Assembly (NCBI GenBank): GCA_937920455.1
Contig: CALETX010000393.1
Span: 1 to 5,174 of the forward strand
Direction: 5' to 3'
Length of the DNA: 5,174 nt
From: an uncultured bacterium
Lineage (GTDB): Bacteria; Verrucomicrobiota; Kiritimatiellia; UBA8416; CALETX01
Below are positions 1-5,174 of this stretch, in pieces (positions within the stretch are counted from its first letter, which is position 1; every line of letters starts with the position of its first letter). A program made the translations under genes and the position numbers. The notes below the pieces were generated by a model. That model was not told where the DNA came from and ran no database searches. It saw nothing but the letters and a program-made list of their open reading frames with translations.

Positions 1-393
1 GGAGCCGAAGCAGTTGCTGTGTGTGATATGAGCGGGAATATTCTGGCTCAGCAGGACAGGCAGGGGGGGCGTCCTCTGGGTAATGCTGCCGCTTTGGCCG
101 CTGGAGCGTGGGCAGCGACGCGTGCTCTTGCCGAAATCCTGGAAGAGTCAGGTTTCAGATCTATCGCCTATCGCGGGCAGAAATCAGGTGTTATTATGCA
201 TGCGGTCGGCCGCGACCATTTCCTTCTTGTTATCACAGGCCATGACGCTGTTGAAGGCATGGTCCGCCTGCTTGTGAGGCGCGCTGTACGGCAGATCGGC
301 GGGATTCTTGAGGGCGTTCGTGACCAGACCTTGGAACAGGTGGCCGAAGGGGTACGCTTCGAGGTTGAAGAACGGTCTGATACGGCTTCTTGA
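1..393 (+). CDS. Roadblock/LC7-domain protein, 5' end missing
   Basis: The frame is open from base 1, so the gene starts upstream and only the last 130 residues are visible. A GTG at base 19 could be read as a start, but it falls inside the first strand of the domain and is probably internal. The pattern matches Roadblock/LC7 (MglB-like): a strand with a glycine turn (AVAVCDMSGNILAQQ), a long alanine-rich helix (about residues 26-48), two strands (SIAYRG, GVIMHAVG), a hydrophobic strand (HFLLVITG), then a helix rich in Arg and Val (VEGMVRLLVRRAV). A charged tail of about 25 residues follows. Family knowledge: such proteins dimerise and regulate or scaffold Ras-like GTPases such as MglA; they are cytoplasmic and not enzymes in the usual sense. 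No GTPase gene is visible here. The next gene lies 39 bases downstream on the same strand, so co-transcription is likely. The domain call is by eye. Confidence 0.72.
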   Translation, partial: GAEAVAVCDMSGNILAQQDRQGGRPLGNAAALAAGAWAATRALAEILEESGFRSIAYRGQKSGVIMHAVGRDHFLLVITGHDAVEGMVRLLVRRAVRQIGGILEGVRDQTLEQVAEGVRFEVEERSDTAS

Positions 394-418
394 GATTCGT
401 CTTCTGGGTGAGACCACC

Positions 419-424
419 AGGGAG
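419..424 (+). promoter_or_regulatory. Shine-Dalgarno site of the ceramidase-like gene
   Basis: AGGGAG lies 8 bases before the ATG at 433. It is the strongest ribosome-binding site in the window and fixes the start of the downstream gene. It also shows that this genome uses Shine-Dalgarno initiation, which makes the weak sites before the glycosidase and the GntR gene notable. Confidence 0.75.
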
Positions 425-432
425 ATAAGCAC

Positions 433-1719
433 ATGTTCATCAGGGCCAGCGCTCATGCATGTGAAATAACCCTACCTGGCAACCAGATACTTCTTGCAGG
501 GTTTCCTGGTGTCCGCAGAGTTTGCACCGGAGTATTGGATCCTCTTTATGTCTCAGCCGCTCATTTGAGGGCCGGCAGCGGCGGCATCATTGTGTTGTCG
601 CTTGATGCTTTTGCGGTGGATCCGACGATGGCGCGCGCCATACGGAAGAAGGTCTCTGAAGCAACAGGCACGCGAGAAAAGTGTGTTTTTGTTGGCGCAA
701 CACGCACGCATTCCGGGCCGGTATGCTATAGACCCCTTGCCCTTTTCAACGATGTCTCCTGCGCCGGCGCGGAGATGTCCTTTGCCGACAACATTATTGA
801 ACAGGCCGTGAAAGCAGCGTCCGAGGCTGCAGTGGCATCGCGGCCGGTAAGCCTTGCTGTTGTGCCTTTCGATGTGCCCGGCACAGGAGCGATTCTGGTC
901 AGATCCGACACGGGCAGAATAATCGCCGTTATCATGGTGCACGAGGAGATACCATGGTGTCTGGGGCCAGAGAACACCAAGATCTCGGCGGACCTTCTCG
1001 TCGGTTTGAGGCGCAGGTTAGCCGCGCGCTTTGGAGGATCGCCCGTGGTAGTGTATTTCCCTGCTCCGACGGCCGGCAAGCTGCTTGCGCGTCGAGCGGG
1101 AGAGAAGACGAAATCTCACATTGAGACTGGCGAGATGATTGCAGAGCAGATTGTTGCGAAGGCGAAGACGCTCAAGGGATCGGATTTCTGTCAAAACACC
1201 ACATTTGCGGGCGAAATAACTGAAGTGGGCGGTCTGCCGCGTCAGGTTCCGCCGGAGATTGTTCAAGCAGCAGCCATGATGAACGAAAGCGCGATGCGTG
1301 AGAATGAAATCGCGGCAAGGGGAGACGCTAGCGACGCCGACAGGCGGGAGGCGCGTTTGAGACATTGGAGTGCTCGGTCGGCATTCAATGTGGCAGCGGC
1401 GCGTCAGGCAGGCGCTATTGACGGTAGCGGCGCTTCTCTTGAGCCATGGCGAATGCAGGTTGTCAGGATTGGAACCATTTCTATCCTTGGTCTGCCATGT
1501 TTGGTTGAGTCGAACGCGGCCAGGGCGATAGCCGGCGCGGTTGCCAATCCTGCCTGGTTAACCGAATACGTTGACGGCGACATGGTTGGCGGCGTCCTCG
1601 GTATGCAGAACGAAGAGGCAGGTGCGTTTCATCTGTGGGGATCATTCTACGAACCGGAGGCTGGTAAGAAAGTCGCCGCGGCGGCTGTAGGATTGCTCAG
1701 GAACGTGCAGGCTACATAA
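433..1719 (+). CDS. Neutral/alkaline ceramidase-superfamily protein with altered metal site (probable pseudoenzyme)
   Basis: This 428-residue protein follows the N-terminal domain pattern of neutral ceramidases: an opening strand and LAGF motif (residues 21-24), GVLDPLYVSAAHL (33-45), a strand ending in SLD (56-58), the signature GATRTHSGP (88-96), LGPENTKISAD (177-187), and a C-terminal YEP (406-408) before a helix. True family members cleave the amide of ceramide using zinc held by two His, a Glu and a Tyr. Here the first His of the THTHSGP motif is Arg91 (His93 is kept), the His of the HP motif aligns with Ile173, the Glu of LPGE aligns with Leu357, and the Tyr of GYIPT aligns with Gly387. 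Full ceramidases are much longer (about 650-780 residues); short relatives of unknown function are common in environmental bacteria. No signal peptide or membrane segment is evident, so it is probably cytoplasmic. The start is set by AGGGAG at 419-424. It ends in tandem TAA TAA codons. The fold call is fairly firm; hydrolase activity is doubtful. Confidence 0.75.
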   Translation: MFIRASAHACEITLPGNQILLAGFPGVRRVCTGVLDPLYVSAAHLRAGSGGIIVLSLDAFAVDPTMARAIRKKVSEATGTREKCVFVGATRTHSGPVCYRPLALFNDVSCAGAEMSFADNIIEQAVKAASEAAVASRPVSLAVVPFDVPGTGAILVRSDTGRIIAVIMVHEEIPWCLGPENTKISADLLVGLRRRLAARFGGSPVVVYFPAPTAGKLLARRAGEKTKSHIETGEMIAEQIVAKAKTLKGSDFCQNTTFAGEITEVGGLPRQVPPEIVQAAAMMNESAMRENEIAARGDASDADRREARLRHWSARSAFNVAAARQAGAIDGSGASLEPWRMQVVRIGTISILGLPCLVESNAARAIAGAVANPAWLTEYVDGDMVGGVLGMQNEEAGAFHLWGSFYEPEAGKKVAAAAVGLLRNVQAT

Positions 1720-2354
1720 TAACATTAGAGCGGATTACATGAACTTGACGGGCAGTCAACGTCAATCGCCAATTCATCTTTTTCAAGCTATCCCCAATAC
1801 TCGACTGATTTTGGATCAGATTTGTATCCCTGGCCGGCACCTCAATAACAGCACTTGTCAATAAACGGTAAACTGAGTTCGAAACAAATCAGATGAACAT
1901 CCTTAGAAAAATCTTCTACGCGGATTTTGCAGTTGAGACAGCAGCACGGACAGCGCGAGAAGCCTAACACGCATATTACCAGTGAGTTACAGATGCCGGT
2001 CTCAAATGCATTGCAGTTGGGTATTCATTTTTTCGTGACAGCGACGATCTTCTGAACCATTGGATTTGCAAGCAGTTATGAACGCCGCAACAGTCAAAGG
2101 CAAAATCTGATTTCAAATTTTTTCTTGTAACGATATTGCTTTTAGAATACAGGTGCAGGTATCAGTTTCTTGAAGCCCGATAATATCCCATTCTCCGCTA
2201 TAACTCCGTCTTTGTGTGTTGCTGACTAGCTACGATTGCCTTTCAGTGACTAATGATAATTATAAGAAAGTGGAAGCGTAAGAGATGTGCAGAATGCTCG
2301 CTACGTCAATCTCGCATACGGCTGGCGAGTGTGGGTGAGAGGCGACAGATTTGA
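1720..2354. other. Spacer between converging genes, no supported gene
   Basis: This stretch of about 635 bases separates the stop codons of the ceramidase-like gene and the glycosidase gene, which converge on it. No reading frame of useful length, tRNA, CRISPR array or insertion-sequence end is recognisable. It is more A+T-rich than its flanks: by hand count the line 2101-2160 has about 30% GC. It contains a small hairpin-forming repeat near the left end (1745-1765) and a short GC dyad near the right end (2311-2329, CTCGC/GCGAG). A spacer this long between converging genes could hold a decayed gene, a small RNA or transcription stops, but nothing in the sequence decides between these. Confidence 0.6.
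1745..1765. repeat. Short inverted repeat, possible mRNA 3' hairpin
   Basis: TTGACG (1745-1750) is a perfect inverted match to CGTCAA (1760-1765) with a 9-base loop. The loop itself contains GTCAA (1755-1759), so an alternative 5-base stem TTGAC/GTCAA with a 5-base loop competes for the same left arm. It sits 25 bases after the ceramidase-like stop codon. There is no T-tract directly after it, so it is not a canonical rho-independent terminator; it could be a weak stop or a 3' stabilising hairpin. Confidence 0.3.
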
Positions 2355-4508
2355 TTATGATAATATGCGATAAACTGACCACGGTGCTACCCTGTATTTC
2401 CTCGTTGTCAAATGGATTTCACGTTCGCCGGCTGGTTCGACGCACAGGATGCGTTCTTGCTGTTGTAGTGTTATGGTGAACGGGCGATAGGCGAATAAGA
2501 TACGTCCGTTAGTTGATTTCCAAAGAATCCCCTTGTCTGCGGGTAGAAGGATTCGTTTCCCTTCCAGAGGAGCAAGGCGGCTATGGATCTTATTGATATC
2601 GAGCAACCAACCTTCCCAATGTTCCATGTCGACACTAGGAAGTTTAGTCGAAAAGTTGAATCGGCCACCGCCTGCCAGACATCGAAATGCGAATTCGTGA
2701 GGCAAGGGCATACGGTTAGCCCATGGGGGGCAGCCAATACCCATGCTGAGACCGTAAACCATGTCTTCTTCTCCGATCCACCAATCGAGGGCATTTTGAT
2801 AGCGCCCATTTCGTTCTTTATTCGGAAGGAGATTCATGCCGAAGTGGCCGACGCCAAAAGGACTGATACCCTCTATTGAGAGGGTTTTAATTCCCCCTTG
2901 TTGGAGTGCTCGGATGAGCCTGGCATATGCCTTTTCTTGGCCTCGACGCCTAGGGTCTACAAAGTTTGTCGGTAAAAGTGTCATGTTGCCGAAAGAATCG
3001 TGAAAGAGACCGTCGAAGCCACTGGCTCTATGAGCGGCAAGCAGATGATCATACAACCATTCGAAGCAATCCGGGTTGTTCAGGTCGAGTGTGACGATAG
3101 TTTTGTGACCGAAACCTCCGCCGTTGGGAAGGCCATCGCGGGCGATCAACATGAAATCAGGTCGTTCTTTGAGAATTGGAGCGCGCACTGAAAGATGCGT
3201 TGCAAACCACAGCTGAACCTGAATTCCCTCCGCGTGGGCTTTTCCGACGAAATAGGAGAGGCCATCGATTCCGCCCCATAGCGGCGCCACTTCGTGAATT
3301 CTGACACAACAGATGCTTCCGACTGTCAGCTCGCCATGAAGTCCAGTCTGGTTCTTTGTCACGAATCTGTCTTCGGTATAATCACTACGCCAGATGGAGT
3401 GGATACATATTTCTTTGACTCCCATTTTGGCCAATGTTTTCATACGTGAATCGGCCAAGGCGCGTAGGTGATATTCACGCGGGTATTCTTTCCCATCAAG
3501 GAGGAAGCGATCCGATGCTATTTGAGGAATCCAAATGCGTGGTAAAATTGGAGAAGGACGGATTTTGTATCGGGATCTCACCGTTTTGTGGACATAATCG
3601 TAGATGTCAGCCCACAGGTTTCGTTGCGTCTCTCGATCCCAATTTGGAGGTGCAGGCCAGAATAGGATGTGTTTCGGGCGGGTTTCAAAAATGGTTGAGA
3701 GCGGCCGGCGATGCTCATCTATCACGTGCAACCAGTCTTCCCCCTTGTCTTTGTGAAGAAGAGAAAAGACTTCTTCGAGTGGCATGAAAAGGCCAATTAA
3801 AGCGCCTTCAGGGTGAACCAGGCAGTCGAAGGCCTGGAGGGTTCCCATTCTTGGCAGGCGCTGAAGGGATAGGCGCTTAGGTTTGGCGAAGTATGCTGCC
3901 ATTTCGGCACCATAGTAGTTACATGCGGTCGTAAAAAACTTATCGTATTTTAGGGATGTAACGGGAGGATTCACTTGCCCTTGGAAGAGCAGTGTATTTG
4001 CTTCGACATGGCCACCCATTTCCCACGTTGAATGATCGAAAAGCCGATAAATGGCGCGGCGATTGGTGCTATGAAACCGATAGCGTATTGAAAAACCGGT
4101 AAGGAGACGGCCATCGACTACTAAGGACGATGCAGCGAGAATCCATTCAAAGCGGTCGGTAACAGGAGCGGGCGAAAGTGAGGTGTTAACTACATCGCCT
4201 AGGTATTCATCATGTTCCTCTTTTATATTGATGGGTATGCCTACAGCATCGGTCACTAGTTTCACCTCTTGCGACATTCGTTTGACATGGCTAAGGCGGA
4301 ACTGGCCGTAATAAATTCCCTCTGGGGTGGAAAAGAAGGGTTTCCATGGAATAGTTGGGTTTCTGAGTCGTACTTTGCCGAAGCGGACATCGCGAATGCC
4401 TTCTACGAGAGACTCCTTGAGTCCAAATTTGACTGTTAGGCCATTGCTCCATGTTATTTGAATACAGTTTTTCTGAACTCTTACTTTTATTTGGGAACTC
4501 ATATTCAT
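2355..4508 (-). CDS. Alpha-galactosidase-like glycoside hydrolase (clan GH-D type), family not recognised
   Basis: From the ATG at 4508 the product has 717 residues. The first ~300 are strand-rich and look like the N-terminal beta-sandwich of GH36/GH31-type enzymes; about 320-600 form a barrel; the last ~80 form a C-terminal beta domain. Barrel landmarks resembling GH36 are GIQVQLWF (429-436) followed by KERPDFML (447-454), corresponding to the G-WFEPEM...HPDW stretch; VTLDLNNP (472-479); and GFDGLFHDSFGN (497-508), where Asp504 occupies the place of the KWD nucleophile. IEG (545-547) sits where GH36 has its Glu-Cys-x-x-GG motif, but the RxD acid/base that follows in GH36 is not seen, so the proton donor is unassigned. 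No signal peptide is present, implying action on an imported galactoside or another alpha-linked sugar. A TTG at 4571 would extend it by 21 residues, but lacks a ribosome site and lies in a dyad; 4508 has AAGAAAG upstream. It is divergent from a GntR-type regulator that probably controls it. Confidence 0.7.
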   Translation of the reverse strand: MNMSSQIKVRVQKNCIQITWSNGLTVKFGLKESLVEGIRDVRFGKVRLRNPTIPWKPFFSTPEGIYYGQFRLSHVKRMSQEVKLVTDAVGIPINIKEEHDEYLGDVVNTSLSPAPVTDRFEWILAASSLVVDGRLLTGFSIRYRFHSTNRRAIYRLFDHSTWEMGGHVEANTLLFQGQVNPPVTSLKYDKFFTTACNYYGAEMAAYFAKPKRLSLQRLPRMGTLQAFDCLVHPEGALIGLFMPLEEVFSLLHKDKGEDWLHVIDEHRRPLSTIFETRPKHILFWPAPPNWDRETQRNLWADIYDYVHKTVRSRYKIRPSPILPRIWIPQIASDRFLLDGKEYPREYHLRALADSRMKTLAKMGVKEICIHSIWRSDYTEDRFVTKNQTGLHGELTVGSICCVRIHEVAPLWGGIDGLSYFVGKAHAEGIQVQLWFATHLSVRAPILKERPDFMLIARDGLPNGGGFGHKTIVTLDLNNPDCFEWLYDHLLAAHRASGFDGLFHDSFGNMTLLPTNFVDPRRRGQEKAYARLIRALQQGGIKTLSIEGISPFGVGHFGMNLLPNKERNGRYQNALDWWIGEEDMVYGLSMGIGCPPWANRMPLPHEFAFRCLAGGGRFNFSTKLPSVDMEHWEGWLLDINKIHSRLAPLEGKRILLPADKGILWKSTNGRILFAYRPFTITLQQQERILCVEPAGEREIHLTTRKYRVAPWSVYRILS

Positions 4509-4513
4509 AATCA

Positions 4514-4520
4514 CTTTCTT
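4514..4520 (-). promoter_or_regulatory. Weak ribosome-binding site of the glycosidase gene
   Basis: Read on the minus strand, AAGAAAG precedes the ATG at 4508 with a gap of about 5 bases. It is a poor match to the Shine-Dalgarno consensus but better than anything before the alternative TTG at 4571 or the ATG at 4502, and it supports 4508 as the start. Confidence 0.35.
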
Positions 4521-4551
4521 GTTAGCATATGTATCAGAACATCCAATATCC

Positions 4552-4574
4552 CAATAGTTGTTGGACAACAATTG
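4552..4574. promoter_or_regulatory. 23-base imperfect palindrome in the glycosidase leader (candidate operator or RNA hairpin)
   Basis: Centred on base 4563, the arms are CAAT, one mismatch, GTTGT, then a 3-base centre, then ACAAC, one mismatch, ATTG. Nine of ten arm positions outside the centre pair on each side. The TTGT/ACAA core is shared with the second dyad at 4625-4643. It lies about 43 bases before the chosen ATG of the glycosidase, within its probable 5' leader. It could be a second operator for the divergent regulator, or it could fold in the mRNA (5-base stem, 3-base loop, then 4 more pairs after a mismatch). The dyad is seen directly; the role is inferred. Confidence 0.45.
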
Positions 4575-4584
4575 TGGGTAGGGT

Positions 4585-4604
4585 AAAAAAAATCAAGAAA
4601 AAAA
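4585..4604. promoter_or_regulatory. Two phased A-tracts, possible curved DNA or UP-element
   Basis: A8 (4585-4592) and A7 (4598-4604) have centres about 12-13 bases apart, roughly one helical turn. They end directly before the candidate -35 of the GntR gene, the usual place for an A+T-rich UP-element. Read on the other strand they form T-tracts within the probable leader of the glycosidase; no stable stem precedes them in that direction, so they are not an obvious terminator. Confidence 0.35.
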
Positions 4605-4605
4605 C

Positions 4606-4633
4606 TTGCTTTAATGTGCGAATGTTGTATGGT
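4606..4633 (+). promoter_or_regulatory. Candidate promoter of the GntR-type gene
   Basis: TTGCTT (4606-4611) and TATGGT (4628-4633) have a 16-base gap, with A-tracts directly upstream. Both hexamers are weak. Transcription would start near 4640, giving a leader of about 16 bases to the ATG at 4656. The -10 lies inside the dyad 4625-4643, which suits autorepression. This is a by-eye consensus match only. Confidence 0.25.
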
Positions 4634-4652
4634 GACCCTACAAGTTGTTCAA
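4624..4652 (-). promoter_or_regulatory. Candidate promoter of the glycosidase gene
   Basis: On the minus strand TTGAAC (4652-4647) and TACAAC (4629-4624) are exactly 17 bases apart. Each matches the sigma-70 consensus at four of six positions. Transcription would begin near 4617, giving a leader of about 110 bases that carries the T-tracts and the 4552-4574 dyad. The operator-like dyad 4625-4643 covers its spacer and -10, so one bound repressor could block this promoter and the opposing one together. Speculative. Confidence 0.22.
4625..4643. promoter_or_regulatory. 19-base near-perfect palindrome, probable operator of the GntR/LacI-type regulator
   Basis: TTGTATGGTGACCCTACAA is symmetric about base 4634: TTGTA pairs with TACAA and GGT with ACC, with a single mismatched pair (4630/4638). 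It sits 12 bases before the chosen start of the GntR-type gene, between the divergent genes, overlapping candidate promoters in both directions. GntR proteins bind as dimers to such dyads, and the TTGTA/TACAA half-sites recall AraR boxes of Bacillus, where a GntR-type DNA-binding domain is fused to a LacI-type sensor. The dyad is seen; binding by the neighbouring protein is inferred. Confidence 0.6.
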
Positions 4653-4655
4653 GAC

Positions 4656-5174
4656 ATGGAATCTCTGCGAGAAAAAGTAGGTGGATCATCAAAGGTTGAG
4701 CAGTTGGTCTGTATCCTAAGAAGGCTCATTCAAGAAGGAGTATACTCAGAAGGTGCCAAGTTGCCTTCTGAACATGAGCTCTCCCAAAAATACGGAGTTA
4801 GCAGAAACACCGTACGTGAGGCCGTTGGTTACCTGGTTCACGAAAAGCTCGTTCACAGGCAACATGGGAAAGGAACTTTCGTAGCTTGCCGACCTCATAT
4901 ATTGCCTTGTGGGGAGAGATTTGCTCTATTCTTACGGTCTCATTCGCATGTTTTCGAGGTGCAAACTCGGCTCCTTGTTCAAGGGTTTCAGAGGGCGGGA
5001 GCGATGCCGGTCGTTTTCGATTTGGAGGATTTGCAGAACTGTCCTGGAAGAGAAAGAGTTATCCTCGATCGGCTTTTAGCGGAGGAGATTTCTGGCATGG
5101 TTGGCGAAGAGAATCTGCTCTTCTGGCTTGCTGGCTTACCACGTTGTGAGGTTTTTCCGCCCACTGTTATCGTA
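4656..5174 (+). CDS. GntR-family regulator with probable LacI-type sensor domain, 3' end missing
   Basis: The frame is open to the window edge, giving 173 residues. Residues 14-76 are a classical GntR winged helix: helix VEQLVCILRRLI, then LPSEHELSQKYGVSRNTVRE (36-55) holding the helix-turn-helix, and the wing HRQHGKGTFV (67-76). After a short linker, a strand (FALFL, 89-93), a helix (98-114), a strand (MPVVFDL, 117-123), a helix (131-143) and SGMVG (146-150) follow the opening alternation of a LacI/periplasmic-binding-protein fold rather than the FadR, UTRA or aminotransferase types. This architecture is that of AraR-like sugar-responsive repressors. The ligand is unknown; the divergent glycosidase suggests the sugar it releases or its substrate. 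In-frame ATGs at 4614 and 4629 could add residues, but they lie in or before the operator-like dyad; 4656 gives the usual short lead to the first helix. No start has a good ribosome site. Confidence 0.85.
   Translation, partial: MESLREKVGGSSKVEQLVCILRRLIQEGVYSEGAKLPSEHELSQKYGVSRNTVREAVGYLVHEKLVHRQHGKGTFVACRPHILPCGERFALFLRSHSHVFEVQTRLLVQGFQRAGAMPVVFDLEDLQNCPGRERVILDRLLAEEISGMVGEENLLFWLAGLPRCEVFPPTVIV

Noticed and set aside
168..1365. Overlapping minus-strand frames across the Roadblock and ceramidase-like genes
   Set aside because: They are shadows of real plus-strand genes, with protein composition rich in Arg, Ser and Cys and no domain pattern.
1873..1895. GTTCGAAAC as a tRNA T-arm
   Set aside because: The flanking bases do not form the T-stem, and no acceptor or anticodon arm is visible nearby.
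1893..1967. 24-codon frame starting MNILRKIFYADF in the central spacer
   Set aside because: It is short, has no ribosome-binding site and matches nothing recognised; a frame this long is expected by chance.
1815..2111. ATCAGATTT (1815-1823) and its exact reverse complement AAATCTGAT (2103-2111) as ends of a mobile element
   Set aside because: About one 9-base inverted match is expected by chance in a spacer of this size. There is no transposase remnant or target duplication visible.
2311..2329. CTCGC/GCGAG inverted repeat as terminator of the glycosidase gene
   Set aside because: The stem is only 5 bases with a 9-base loop, and no T-tract follows in the minus direction.
2583..3787. Plus-strand frames inside the glycosidase gene
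   Set aside because: They are antisense shadows of a 717-residue gene with clear domain motifs on the minus strand.
4886..5149. 87-residue plus-strand frame within the GntR gene
   Set aside because: It is out of frame with the regulator, whose own frame continues with a LacI-like strand/helix pattern through this stretch.

Overview
The window is bacterial: compact uninterrupted reading frames, a Shine-Dalgarno-led gene, and a GntR-type regulator divergent from a sugar enzyme. I cannot name the species. Short ceramidase-fold proteins, glycoside hydrolases without a signal peptide and GntR/LacI-type chimeric regulators are a mix I associate with Verrucomicrobiota/Lentisphaerota, Armatimonadota or similar environmental or gut lineages. 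That is a weak inference. Hand counts of single 60-base lines give about 58% GC in the left genes, about 50-55% in the glycosidase gene, and 30-48% in the central spacer.

Layout: (1) Bases 1-393 (+) hold the C-terminal part of a Roadblock/LC7-type protein cut by the window edge. (2) Bases 433-1719 (+) hold a 428-residue protein with the fold signature of the neutral/alkaline ceramidase superfamily. It follows the first gene by 39 bases and has its own good ribosome-binding site, so the two probably share a transcript. By hand alignment its expected metal ligands are all replaced, suggesting a pseudoenzyme or a changed active site. (3) Bases 1720-2354 are a spacer of about 635 bases between converging genes, with no gene I can support. 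(4) Bases 2355-4508 (-) hold a 717-residue alpha-galactosidase-like glycoside hydrolase (clan GH-D type barrel, no close family recognised). (5) Bases 4509-4655 are a divergent control region with two clear dyads (4552-4574 and 4625-4643), phased A-tracts and overlapping candidate promoters. (6) Bases 4656-5174 (+) hold a GntR-type winged-helix regulator, running off the right edge, whose C-terminal part looks like the start of a LacI-type sugar-binding domain.

The right half reads as a self-contained sugar-response unit. The regulator probably senses a sugar, binds the dyads, and controls both itself and the divergent cytoplasmic glycosidase. The left half is a separate unit, linking a Roadblock regulator of small GTPases with a catalytically altered ceramidase-fold protein. 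The most unusual points are that altered active site, the undescribed look of the glycosidase, and the paired palindromes.
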